From Kaistella carnis (GTDB lineage Bacteria; Bacteroidota; Bacteroidia; Flavobacteriales; Weeksellaceae), in NCBI RefSeq assembly GCF_003860585.1, contig NZ_CP034159.1, forward strand, positions 434,001 through 498,000: a stretch of 64,000 bases of DNA. The letters are read 5' to 3'. The notes beneath the pieces were generated by a model. The model worked only from the letters and a program-made list of their open reading frames with translations, made no database searches and was not told where the DNA came from. The translations under genes were made by a program, and so were the position numbers. Below are positions 15,603 to 23,361 of the stretch, in pieces; within the stretch, counting starts at the first letter, position 1, and each line of letters starts with the position of its first letter.

Positions 15603-17021
15603 ATGGAATCAATCAGTGTTTTTGAAATTATAAAAGTTGGAATCGGGCCGTCAAGTTCTCATACGATGGGACCCTGGAACGCAGCGGAAAGTTTTATCAG
15701 AAAAATAAAAACCAGTCACCAACTTCAGGAGGTAAAAGAAGTTTTTGTAGAATTCTTTGGATCTCTTGCTAAGACCGGAATTGGTCACGGAACCGATATC
15801 GCTGGAATGCTCGGACTTTCCGGGGAAAATTTTAAACTGATCGACACTTCTAAAATTGATCAAAAAGTGGAAGCCATCAAATCTTCAAGTACTATAAATT
15901 TGAATGGTGAAAAAGAAATTCCATTTATTTACGGACATCATTTGATTTTAAACAAACAGAAATCACTGGACTTTCATCCAAACGGAATGATTTTCAAAGC
16001 CATATTTGAAAATGGCGAAGAACTGATTCAGGATTACTATTCCATAGGTGGCGGATTTATCGCGACCCAAGAAGCCAATTCGTACGAAAACCATTGTACC
16101 AGAACATTATACCCGTGTCACAATGGAAAAGACATTGATAAAAATATCGCAAAATTAGGTTTGGATAAAATTTCAGATCTCGTTTTTCTGAATGAAGAAT
16201 CTTGGCGAACCAAAGAAGACACTGAAAAAGAAGCATTGTATATCTGGCAACAGATTAAAGAATGTATTTACAAAGGCGTGAACAAAGAAGGTGTTCTTCC
16301 GGGTGGACTTAATGTTACCCGTCGTGCTGCGGGTTTAAATAGAAAACTGCTGGGCGATAAAGTCTATAAAAACATCCACGAATGGTATCAATATTTGGTC
16401 GATGCCGATTTAAGTTTCACCAATATCAACAAATGGGTTTCTTGTTTTGCCTTGGCGGTGAACGAAGAAAATGCCAGTTTCGGACGGATCATCACGGCGC
16501 CAACTAATGGTGCAAGTGGCGTAATTCCCGCCGTTCTCATGTATTCCCAATGTTTCACAGAATTTAAAAGTGACGAAAATGTCATCCGTTTTCTTTTGGT
16601 AGCAGGTGAAATTGGAACGCTCTTTAAAAAGAACGCTACTATTTCTGCAGCCATGGGCGGTTGCCAGGCCGAGATTGGCGTTTCCTCTGCCATGGCGGCG
16701 GCAGGTCTCACCGAAATCATGGGCGGAACTCCGGGTCAGGTTCAAATGGCTGCCGAAATTGCCATGGAACATCACCTCGGCATGACTTGCGATCCGATCG
16801 GTGGATTGGTTCAGATTCCGTGCATCGAGCGTAATTCTATGGGCGCCATGAAGGCGATTACCGCGGCCAATATTGCTTTAGAATCCGATCCTGCCAAAGC
16901 GCGCGTGACGTTAGACGAGGTGATTCAATCGATGTGGGAAACTGCTCAAAGCATGAACGACCGTTTCAAAGAAACTTCCGAAGGTGGTCTCGCCATCGCT
17001 GTTAACGTTGCTGAGTGTTAA
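15603..17021 (+). CDS. sdaA: L-serine dehydratase (L-serine ammonia-lyase), single-chain
   Basis: Converts L-serine to pyruvate and ammonia with a [4Fe-4S] cluster. The 472-residue protein fuses the beta-like N-terminal domain (VGIGPSSSHTMGPWNAAESF) and the alpha catalytic domain, as in E. coli SdaA. Catalytic-domain motifs are APTNGASGVIPAVL, GGCQAEIGVSSAMAAAGL and TCDPIGGLVQIPCIERN; the cysteines of the last two are the expected cluster ligands. Monocistronic. Downstream lie an interspersed repeat and then the cassette region. Confidence 0.95.
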   Translation: MESISVFEIIKVGIGPSSSHTMGPWNAAESFIRKIKTSHQLQEVKEVFVEFFGSLAKTGIGHGTDIAGMLGLSGENFKLIDTSKIDQKVEAIKSSSTINLNGEKEIPFIYGHHLILNKQKSLDFHPNGMIFKAIFENGEELIQDYYSIGGGFIATQEANSYENHCTRTLYPCHNGKDIDKNIAKLGLDKISDLVFLNEESWRTKEDTEKEALYIWQQIKECIYKGVNKEGVLPGGLNVTRRAAGLNRKLLGDKVYKNIHEWYQYLVDADLSFTNINKWVSCFALAVNEENASFGRIITAPTNGASGVIPAVLMYSQCFTEFKSDENVIRFLLVAGEIGTLFKKNATISAAMGGCQAEIGVSSAMAAAGLTEIMGGTPGQVQMAAEIAMEHHLGMTCDPIGGLVQIPCIERNSMGAMKAITAANIALESDPAKARVTLDEVIQSMWETAQSMNDRFKETSEGGLAIAVNVAEC

Positions 17022-17075
17022 ATTTATTTTTCTGATTATTAAGAGCGAGAAGATTTTCGCTCCTTACAAAACCCG

Positions 17076-17144
17076 TCCCGCTTTCCACTCTATCTTTTGC
17101 TCGTCCTTCGTCCTCACAAAAGGATGTCGTTACAATCGGGGCTA
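17076..17144 (+). repeat. Interspersed hairpin repeat, copy 2
   Basis: Begins TCCCGCTTTCCACTCTATC and ends CAATCGGGGCTA like the copy at 4789. The internal stem is TCTTTTG / CAAAAGGA, a compensatory change from TCTTTTC / GAAAAGGA. Confidence 0.75.
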
Positions 17145-17380
17145 AAAGTTCTGTTCTTCTTTTATTTGAAGGATACACGTATTTGTATTCAATAAAAAGT
17201 TGTTTTGGTGATTTACTTAAAAAAGCAACTATCTTAGTGACTGGAAATAAGTCTTACGGTAATCAGACAAATCACTACCAAATACGTTGTATTTGTCTGA
17301 CGAAGTAAGACATATAAACGAGTTACAAGCAAGTGTAAAGGACGGTTCGCACAAGATAACGGGATAATAAAAAAAATTAA
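17145..17380. other. Gene-free stretch at the left edge of the cassette region
   Basis: No credible reading frame. It contains the palindrome at 17251-17311 and the first cassette boundary GTTACAAGC at 17322-17330; before 17250 I see only AT-rich sequence with a weak inverted repeat (gttgtttt / aaaaaagcaac, 17201-17229). Confidence 0.5.
17251..17330 (+). repeat. Palindrome 0, candidate attC-like recombination site
   Basis: Arms gtcttac...tcagacaaat (17251-17272) and atttgtctga...gtaagac (17291-17311) pair imperfectly over about 21 bases; the loop holds AAATAC/GTATTT. It is followed by GTTACAAGC (17322-17330), which opens the next gene unit. By analogy with integrons this is the 3' side of a site that ends in a GTT core. 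Confidence 0.4.
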
Positions 17381-17764
17381 ATGAATTTTGTTTGTAAAGA
17401 AATATCAATTAATGACGAAGAATTCGGTTGCACTGTGACATTGTCTGAAAAAGAAGATAGTGGCTTTGATTACGAAGAGACGGTTGAGGAAATAATGAAT
17501 GCAACTGACCAGTATTTAATGCTTCAAAAAACATATGGAGAAGACGAATTTGAAGAAGACTATTATTACATTGAATCACGCGACTTTGAAAAATCTGGAG
17601 AATTAGAAGACTTTGAAATATTTTTAACAGAAACTGAATTTATTATCACATTTGAAAACGAAAAATATGTAATTCAAATCAGCCCGAATAGAAAAGTTTT
17701 TGATGAATTAAAAAAAGTGCTTTCAGAATTTACTGAATGTAAAGGAAAATTGAACATTCAATAA
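17381..17764 (+). CDS. Small acidic protein of unknown function (cassette gene 1)
   Basis: I do not recognise this 127-residue protein. It is strongly acidic (many Glu/Asp, for example FEEDYYYIESRDFEKSGELED), has no signal peptide or membrane helix, and its C-terminal half looks like a small alpha-beta fold (FEIFLTETEFIITFENEKYVIQI). An acidic cytosolic protein in a variable array could be an immunity or DNA-mimic type protein, but nothing proves that. It is the only gene between the complementary boundary sequences GTTACAAGC (17322) and GCTTGTAAC (17832). Confidence 0.65.
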   Translation: MNFVCKEISINDEEFGCTVTLSEKEDSGFDYEETVEEIMNATDQYLMLQKTYGEDEFEEDYYYIESRDFEKSGELEDFEIFLTETEFIITFENEKYVIQISPNRKVFDELKKVLSEFTECKGKLNIQ

Positions 17765-17831
17765 AAATCAATTTGACTCTTAAAAAGACAGTTAAACAAT
17801 GCTTAAAATGATATTAGACTGCAAAACACCA

Positions 17832-17971
17832 GCTTGTAACATCGTATTGGCAATAGTGCGGAGCAATCGCAAGTTTAACCATTTCAGATGTCCCGAAGAT
17901 TAATTTATAATAAGAAAGTTTCCGCGTTAAAGCCGCACCATCGCCAATACGAAAACCGTTACCTGCAATGC
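17832..17971 (+). repeat. Palindrome 1, about 127 bp attC-like site
   Basis: Outer arms starting GTAAC...GTATTGGCAATAGTGCGG (17836-17860) pair with CCGCACCATCGCCAATACG...GTTAC (17933-17962). The interior is homologous to palindrome 3 at 18757-18881. The left edge, GCTTGTAAC (17832-17840), is the exact complement of the start of cassette 1 (GTTACAAGC, 17322); the right edge, GTTACCTGCAATGC, opens cassette 2. Confidence 0.6.
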
Positions 17972-17983
17972 TTTAACAACAAA

Positions 17984-18277
17984 ATGAAAATGAAAAAGCT
18001 ACTTTTATTTTTAATTATTTTGACAAGCTGTAACACTAAAACAGAAGAAAAAAATAACTTGGAAAATTCCATTTGGAAATTCTGTGGAGAAACTGGTCAT
18101 ATTTCTGATATTTTGGTTTTCAGTAAAGAGCATTTGTATGTAAAAAATGATAGTATTTATTTTCATAACAGCAAGTCATTAATTGGTATAATTGACAGAG
18201 TAGAAAACTATTATGGCGAAAGAAGATTGTACGTTAAAGATTTGAATGGAAATGTAGGAAGGTATTGTAAACAATAA
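17984..18277 (+). CDS. Small lipoprotein of unknown function (cassette gene 2a)
   Basis: A predicted lipoprotein of 97 residues: MKMKKLLLFLIILTSC gives a short signal peptide with a lipobox ending at cysteine, followed by a Lys/Glu-rich linker and a domain beginning LENSIWKFCGETGHISDILVF. The longer reading frame opening at 17888 would run through the palindrome and is rejected. No family recognised. A five-base gap separates it from the next gene, so the two belong to one cassette. Confidence 0.65.
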   Translation: MKMKKLLLFLIILTSCNTKTEEKNNLENSIWKFCGETGHISDILVFSKEHLYVKNDSIYFHNSKSLIGIIDRVENYYGERRLYVKDLNGNVGRYCKQ

Positions 18278-18281
18278 ACAG

Positions 18282-18620
18282 ATGAAGAAAAAAATTGCCA
18301 TAGCATTATCCTTAATGACCATTCTAATTTGCGGATGGATAATTATTGATTATGTCAAATATCTTGACATCGCATCTAACAAAACTGATTGGTATGTAAT
18401 GGATGCAAAACATAAAATAAGTGAAAGAACTGACATTAACAATTATGAGAAGGAACTTCTGAAAAATCAAATAGACCAAAATCGCAAAAATGAAAAAAAC
18501 ATTTCAAACATAGCTTTTCAAACTCAAATAGTTGCTTTTGTTTTGATTGTCATACAATTAGTTTTGTTAGTTTTTATTTTCCTAATGCCAAATAAACAAA
18601 AAAATATGACTGTAAATTAG
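18282..18620 (+). CDS. Small two-helix membrane protein of unknown function (cassette gene 2b)
   Basis: A 112-residue protein with hydrophobic segments near residues 5-24 and 82-103, joined by a polar, Lys/Asn-rich middle (KISERTDINNYEKELLKNQID) likely to form a helix outside the membrane. No family recognised. Its stop codon lies exactly where the next palindromic site begins (GCACTGCTGGTAA at 18620), which fits a tightly packed cassette. Confidence 0.6.
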   Translation: MKKKIAIALSLMTILICGWIIIDYVKYLDIASNKTDWYVMDAKHKISERTDINNYEKELLKNQIDQNRKNEKNISNIAFQTQIVAFVLIVIQLVLLVFIFLMPNKQKNMTVN

Positions 18621-18683
18621 CACTGCTGGTAATAACTAAGCTTTCGTCTTGTCCGCAGGACACGAGATGAAAGCCTGTTGAAC
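18620..18683 (+). repeat. Palindrome 2, short attC-like site
   Basis: GCTTTCGTCTTGTCC (18640-18654) pairs with GGACACGAGATGAAAGC (18658-18674) around GCA. The left edge GCACTGCTGGTAA resembles the complement of the cassette 2 start (GTTACCTGCAATGC). The right edge GTTGAAC (18677-18683) is a perfect match to the integron core-site consensus GTTRRRY. Confidence 0.55.
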
Positions 18684-18760
18684 GGAACCTCCGGTGGCTT
18701 TTTCTCCCCACTTGGTAACTAAAACAGCCTCAGGAAAAGCTACCGGAGGTTTAGTTCAAC
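18677..18760 (+). repeat. Gene-less mini-cassette with 26-base complementary ends
   Basis: The left arm 18677-18702 (starts GTTGAACGG, contains ACCTCCGGT) and the right arm 18735-18760 (contains ACCGGAGGT, ends GTTCAAC) are complementary at all but a few positions. GTTCAAC fits the inverse-core consensus RYYYAAC. Only 32 bases lie between the arms, so no protein is encoded. Confidence 0.55.
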
Positions 18761-18884
18761 AGAGGTTTTGCAATAGTGCGGGTTTTTCGCCAAGTTTAAC
18801 TATTTAGATGTTTCGAAGAGTAGTTTATAATAGAAAGGTTTGGCATTTTAAGCCGCACGATCGCAAAGCCGCAAATTGTTGTAG
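18757..18884 (+). repeat. Palindrome 3, about 125 bp attC-like site
   Basis: CAACAGAGGTTTTGCAATAGTGCGG pairs with CCGCACGATCGCAAAGCC...GTTG, in segments. The middle (aagtttaac, tttagatg, cgaagagtagtttataatagaaag) aligns with palindrome 1. Between the two copies the outer stem changes (GTATTGGC versus GGTTTTGC) but stays complementary within each copy. Confidence 0.6.
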
Positions 18885-18919
18885 ATAATGGTGACAAAAA
18901 TTGTGTCATAGAAAACAAT

Positions 18920-19435
18920 ATGGAAGTTTTTATAATTATTATACTATTTTTTATCTTCTCATGCGGAAACGATCCACTTGAGAAAAATTATGAGTTAGAT
19001 TACAATCCAATGAATGAAGTTAATTTGGTTGTGCCAGAAAAACAAGGGTATCAACGAATTGAAATTCCTGGACATATTTTATTTTACGGACACAATAAAG
19101 ATTTCATAATAGCAAATCAGAAACCTACTGACAGCATTTATAGTAGTGATAACAATCTCACATTTGACAAACAACAAGAAATGATCTTCAATTTAGACGT
19201 TTCTAAATTTTGGATTATAACATTAAGAAATGATAGTATTTACGGACCTTTAGATAAAACAGAATACTTTAAAGCACGTAAACTTTTGAAAGTTCCTGAT
19301 CATTTAAAACTGGATAATTCAACCCAAAGTTTCTACACTGACGGAAAAAGAGAAGACATTCAATATTATAATCCTGATTCTTCAGTAATTGACTTAAAAA
19401 ATTTAAGACACTGTCCCGCAAAGTGTGTAAGTTGA
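18920..19435 (+). pseudogene. Lipoprotein gene truncated by the IS256-family element (cassette gene 4)
   Basis: It encodes a lipoprotein (MEVFIIIILFFIFSC, lipobox cysteine at about residue 15) with a globular part: IEIPGHILFYGHNKDFIIANQK, FWIITLRNDSIYGPLDKTEYFKAR, then LKVPDHLKL. This layout is reminiscent of DUF3997-type proteins (an impression, not verified). The authentic reading frame runs to about 19405; from 19406 on, the last ten codons (RHCPAKC...) are read from the IS end. The remaining C-terminus is unknown; only a short stub could lie beyond the element near 20775. Confidence 0.6.
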
Positions 19436-20774
19436 AAAGTTTAAGACTTGAGTTTTTTATAACTTGAGCCTTTCTTCAAATATAAGCATAAATTGATTTA
19501 ATACGATTCCCCAATCTCGAATCGGCATTGTCCATTTTTTTGTTGCTTCTCTTAAGGCAAGGAAAACTGACTTTAAAACCGCATCATCAGTAGGAAAAGA
19601 CATTTTATTTTTAGTATATTTTCTTATTTTTCCGTTGAGATTTTCTATTAAATTGGTGGTGTAAATGATTTTACGGATTTCCACCGGAAATTCGAAAAAT
19701 ACCGTTAATTCATCCCAATTATCTCTCCAGGATTTGATGGCATACGAATATTTAGATTCCCATTTTTCTGCAAAATCATTTAAGGCGGCTTCTGCGGCTT
19801 GCTTGGTGGGAGCGTTGTAAATGTGTTTCATGTCGGAAGTAAAGGCTTTTCTGTCCTTCCAAACTACGTATTTACAAGCATTTCTAATCTGATGCACCAC
19901 GCAGATCTGAGTTTGAGATTGTGGGAAAACACTGCGAATAGTTTGGGTAAATCCATTGAGATTATCCGTTGCAGTGATCAGTATATCTTCTACGCCACGT
20001 GCTTTTATGTCAGTTAAAACGCTCATCCAAAAACTGGAACTTTCGTTTTTTCCAAGCCACATTCCCAGAACTTCTTTTCTTCCATCCCGTCTTAAACCAA
20101 CGGCAAGATAAATGGTTTTGTTGATAACTTTTGAGTTCTCACGGACTTTAAAAACAATTCCATCCATCCAAACAATGAGGTATAAATCCTCTAGTGGCCG
20201 ATTTTGCCAAGCGACAATCTCACTGGAAACCGCATTGGTAATCCTGGATATTGTGGATGTTGAAACATCAAAATCATACATTTCCTTGATCTGATCTTCA
20301 ATATCACTTACACTCATTCCTTTGGCATAAAATGAGATGATAACATTTTCCAAACCTTCAATAATATTATGCCTTTTGGGAACTAAGGCTGGCTCAAAAG
20401 TACTTTCCCTATCCCGCGGAACTTTAATTTCATCTTCGCCAAAAGAGGTTTTTATCTTCTTGGTTTGATGGCCATTGCGATAATTTCCGTCTTTTGTTTT
20501 TTGATGTTTCTCGGTATCCAGATGGTCATCTAATTCGGCTTCGAGCATATGTTCTACGGCTCGTTTGTGCATTGTTTTGAAGAAAGAGGTTAAATCTTCT
20601 CCACTCTTGAAGGATTTGTAGAAATCCTTGTTGTTTAATAATTCTTCTTTGTCGATCATAACTGTATAAAGTTTAAAAATAGTAAAAAGTTATTTCCGAA
20701 AAAGTTTTGAGCTTTTGAAGGCTCAAAATTTTTCAGAATAACTTTTCAACTTACACAGTTAGTGAAACACTACC
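19407..20774. mobile_element. IS256-family insertion sequence
   Basis: One intact transposase gene flanked by inverted ends. TGTGTAAGTTGAAAAGTT (19424-19441) is perfectly complementary to 20740-20757. The match continues imperfectly outward for 17 more bases (about 9 of 17), giving likely ends near 19407 and 20774. IS256 ends typically contain TGTGTAA. I could not find a matching target-site duplication outside these ends, so the exact borders are uncertain or one flank has been rearranged. Confidence 0.85.
19457..20659 (-). CDS. IS256-family transposase
   Basis: A full-length 400-residue DDE transposase of the mutator/IS256 class. Characteristic segments are [43 protein letters not shown], the first catalytic aspartate in [12 protein letters not shown], the second in ATDNLNGF, the C/H segment [13 protein letters not shown], and the catalytic glutamate in [17 protein letters not shown]. 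The reading frame is unbroken, so the element may still be active. Confidence 0.95.
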   Translation of the reverse strand: MIDKEELLNNKDFYKSFKSGEDLTSFFKTMHKRAVEHMLEAELDDHLDTEKHQKTKDGNYRNGHQTKKIKTSFGEDEIKVPRDRESTFEPALVPKRHNIIEGLENVIISFYAKGMSVSDIEDQIKEMYDFDVSTSTISRITNAVSSEIVAWQNRPLEDLYLIVWMDGIVFKVRENSKVINKTIYLAVGLRRDGRKEVLGMWLGKNESSSFWMSVLTDIKARGVEDILITATDNLNGFTQTIRSVFPQSQTQICVVHQIRNACKYVVWKDRKAFTSDMKHIYNAPTKQAAEAALNDFAEKWESKYSYAIKSWRDNWDELTVFFEFPVEIRKIIYTTNLIENLNGKIRKYTKNKMSFPTDDAVLKSVFLALREATKKWTMPIRDWGIVLNQFMLIFEERLKL

Positions 20775-20843
20775 ATTAAAATCACAAAATAGCACTGCCT
20801 TGCTACCGCACGAATTCTTTCGTATGCTTACGAACCTTTAACT
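20775..20843. other. Right edge of the cassette region
   Basis: Contains TAGCACTGC (20790-20798), also found at the end of cassette 2 (18618-18626), and a small palindrome TTCGTA/TACGAA (about 20819-20834). This is probably the remnant of the last cassette's recombination site, followed directly by the end of tyrA. Confidence 0.35.
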
Positions 20844-21686
20844 CTACTTCAAAATCCCCCTAATCTTATTCGCATTTCGGATCAACTCTTCCAAATACTC
20901 ATAATTGTCCTTTTCCAAGGCAGATTTAAACTTACGAAGTTGCGTAATATGTTCATTCAAAACATCCAGCACATTTTCTTTATTCTGACGGAAAATCGGA
21001 ACCCACATTTCCGGGTGAGATTTCGCCAAACGAACCGTACTTGAAAAACCGGAACTCGCTAACTGGAAAATAGTGTCTTCTTCACGTTCTTTTTCTAAAA
21101 CGGTATTTGCCAGAGCATAAGAAGTAATATGGGAAATATGAGAGATATATGCCGTGTGAACATCATGACTTTCGGCATCCATGTAGAGCAGGTTCATTTC
21201 TAAATGTTCAGCCACTTGCTCCACCATTTTCAACGCATCCGGCGCAGAATCCTCTTTGTCACAAATAACGCCGGCTCTTCCTGTAAAACTGTCTGAAATG
21301 GCAGATTTCGGACCTGAATTTTCCGTTCCCCACATCGGGTGAAATGCCACAAAACGGTTTCTGTTTTTATGAAGATTGGCGGCCTGAACAATCCCGGATT
21401 TGGTAGAGCCTACATCCATTACGGTTTGCTGATCATTAATTAGAGCAAGAACAGACTCTAAATTTTTTTTTGCAGAATCTACGGGAATTGCTACAATAAT
21501 TAAATCAGAATTTTTTACTGCATTTTCTAACGGTGAAGCTTCATCGATTATTTCCAGTTCTTTGGCTTCACGTAAGTGTTGCTCGCTGTAATCTACTCCG
21601 TAAATGTAATCTACAAAATGTTTTTCCCTTAATTTTAAGGCGATTGATCCACCAATCAAACCAACACCAATAATAGTTAATTTCAC
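20844..21686 (-). CDS. tyrA: Prephenate dehydrogenase
   Basis: NAD(P)-dependent oxidative decarboxylation of prephenate to 4-hydroxyphenylpyruvate, in tyrosine synthesis. The 280-residue protein starts with the Rossmann fingerprint GVGLIGGSIA and has DLIIVAIPVDS, VMDVGSTKSGIV and the substrate motif HPMWGTENSGP, then the helical dimerisation domain (SHDVHTAYISHISHI). There is no fused chorismate mutase or ACT domain. It heads away from the genes upstream on the same strand with a 25-base gap. Confidence 0.92.
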   Translation of the reverse strand: MKLTIIGVGLIGGSIALKLREKHFVDYIYGVDYSEQHLREAKELEIIDEASPLENAVKNSDLIIVAIPVDSAKKNLESVLALINDQQTVMDVGSTKSGIVQAANLHKNRNRFVAFHPMWGTENSGPKSAISDSFTGRAGVICDKEDSAPDALKMVEQVAEHLEMNLLYMDAESHDVHTAYISHISHITSYALANTVLEKEREEDTIFQLASSGFSSTVRLAKSHPEMWVPIFRQNKENVLDVLNEHITQLRKFKSALEKDNYEYLEELIRNANKIRGILK

Positions 21687-21711
21687 AATTGTTTTTTGCT
21701 AATGATGAAAG

Positions 21712-22083
21712 TTATCGTAATTTTTTGATACTTTGAAAGTTTGACGTCTCTGCACATTTTTCAAAGCTGATTTGAAAACGTGGATTTTTCTTTGGATAAT
21801 CTAAAATATAACTGGGACAAGGTTTTTGTTGCGCCTTACTCTTTTCGAAATCGACATTTCCTTTCGTAAGAATACTGTCTTTCAAAAATTTTTCATCCAC
21901 TTTCAAAACTTCCATTTCGGTTTTGAAACTTTCAGAATAGGTGAATTCTTTTGATAAGGTTTCAGCAATTACTCTGGAATTTGGCAGATAACCGCTGCAG
22001 CTTGCTCCTTTTTTGTTTAAAATAAAAAACACGAGAATAAGTCCGGGAATCAATCCCAGTAAGAAGAATTTAATTTTTCTCAT
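21712..22083 (-). CDS. Hypothetical protein with one N-terminal membrane anchor
   Basis: A 123-residue protein: positively charged start, one hydrophobic segment (FFLLGLIPGLILVFFIL, about residues 6-22), then an exported domain with cysteines in ASCSGYLP, KPCPSYIL and FEKCAET that might form disulfides. I do not recognise the family. Its start abuts the stop codon of ald with no gap, so translation is probably coupled. Confidence 0.7.
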   Translation of the reverse strand: MRKIKFFLLGLIPGLILVFFILNKKGASCSGYLPNSRVIAETLSKEFTYSESFKTEMEVLKVDEKFLKDSILTKGNVDFEKSKAQQKPCPSYILDYPKKNPRFQISFEKCAETSNFQSIKKLR

Positions 22084-23277
22084 TTAGAAAATTAAAAGGT
22101 TGATATCATGATAAGTAAGATCGAAACGGTCACAAATCATTTTTTTGGTGTGGCGGCCTTTGTACATATAAAGCGATTGCTTCATCTCATTTTTGCGAAC
22201 AAGCATATTTTCAAAACCTCCTTCTTCATCATAATTTAAAAGATAAGAAAGGAAGAAGTTAGAAATGGCTTTCGTAGTGGTACGCGGCATTTTCGACGTT
22301 AGATTGGGTAAACCACAGTGAATCACGCCATGTTTGATGATATAAGGATTGTCCATACAGGTCAGTTCCGACGTTTCAATCATCTTTCCATTGTCAATGG
22401 TGACATCGATGATGACGCTGCCTTTTTTCATGCCCGCAACCATTTCTTCGGTCACAATTGGAACGTGGCTTAATTTGGAAAGCGCGCCAATGACCACATC
22501 GGCTCTTTTTAGACTTTTCGTTAATTCTTTTGGATCGATGATGGAAGTAGGAACTCTTCCGTCCACCATCATGTGTAAACGGCGTAATTTTGAAAGTGAA
22601 TTGTCAAACACTTTTACACTTGCTCCCAAACCTAAGGCGGCCTTTGTTGCAAATTCGCCTACGATTCCAGCGCCCATTACGACTACTTCTGTTGGACGAA
22701 CACCCGTAATTCCACCCAGCATTAGTCCATTCGATAAAGCCAGTAGTTCAGCGGCGTAAAGTACAGAAATGCTTCCGGCAATTTCGCCGATCAGTCTAAC
22801 CAAAGAAAGCTGTTTGTATTCATCAGCAATAAACTCAAATGCAATGGCGTTTATTTTTTTCTCCGCCAGTTTTTTGAAATATTCTTTGTCCCGCAAGTTG
22901 ATCTGAAGTGCAGAAACGAGGTAAGTATTGGGTTTCAACATTTCAATCTCCTCCGTTGTAGGTGGATTGATTTTTAAAACCAAATCCTGTTCGAAGGCTT
23001 CCTGCGGATTTTGAGTAATTTTTGCACCCGACTCTGAGTATTGTAAATCGGTGTAGAAGGAACCTTCGCCTGCTCCCGTTTCTACTATGATCTGATGGCC
23101 ATTGGCAACTAAAACCTGCACTGCATCGGGCGTAATACAAGTTCTTCGTTCATTAAGACAGGTTTCTTTCGGAATTCCTATACTAAACTGTTTTCCTTTT
23201 CTTACAATTTCTAGTTTCTCCTCTTGGGGCAAAAGATCCTGTTCAGAAAAAGGGGTAAAAACGTGGGTATGACTCAT
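22084..23277 (-). CDS. ald: Alanine dehydrogenase (AlaDH/PNT family)
   Basis: Interconverts L-alanine and pyruvate with NAD. It has the AlaDH/PNT features: IGIPKETCLNERRTCITPDAV-type substrate loop (in two parts), GVRPTEVVVMGAGIVGEFA as the NAD-binding loop, and IDVTIDNG later. The 397-residue length is somewhat above the usual 370, with an N-terminal extension (MSHTHVFTPFSEQDLLPQEE) typical of Bacteroidota versions. The upstream TTG seven codons earlier is rejected in favour of the ATG at 23277. Confidence 0.85.
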   Translation of the reverse strand: MSHTHVFTPFSEQDLLPQEEKLEIVRKGKQFSIGIPKETCLNERRTCITPDAVQVLVANGHQIIVETGAGEGSFYTDLQYSESGAKITQNPQEAFEQDLVLKINPPTTEEIEMLKPNTYLVSALQINLRDKEYFKKLAEKKINAIAFEFIADEYKQLSLVRLIGEIAGSISVLYAAELLALSNGLMLGGITGVRPTEVVVMGAGIVGEFATKAALGLGASVKVFDNSLSKLRRLHMMVDGRVPTSIIDPKELTKSLKRADVVIGALSKLSHVPIVTEEMVAGMKKGSVIIDVTIDNGKMIETSELTCMDNPYIIKHGVIHCGLPNLTSKMPRTTTKAISNFFLSYLLNYDEEGGFENMLVRKNEMKQSLYMYKGRHTKKMICDRFDLTYHDINLLIF

Positions 23278-23324
23278 TTTATAAGTTTTGATATACAACA
23301 GATCAATCTAAAATAATCCGTATG

Positions 23325-23332
23325 CAAAGATA
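23325..23332 (-). promoter_or_regulatory. -7 element of the ald promoter
   Basis: On the minus strand TATCTTTG, ending 47 bases before the ATG. Confidence 0.55.
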
Positions 23333-23361
23333 CAATCATTTGATTATTAATAGGGCAAAAT

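Noticed and set aside
17888..17983. N-terminal extension of the small lipoprotein
   Set aside because: It reads through the attC-like palindrome, and the signal peptide starts only at 17984.
19395..20790. Target-site duplication of the IS256 element
   Set aside because: The bases next to the inferred ends (aaatttaa and attaaaat) are not copies of each other; no other pairing of the ends was convincing.
17145..20843. An integrase gene inside the cassette region
   Set aside because: Besides the IS256 transposase, no frame shows tyrosine-recombinase motifs. An intI would have to lie outside the window.
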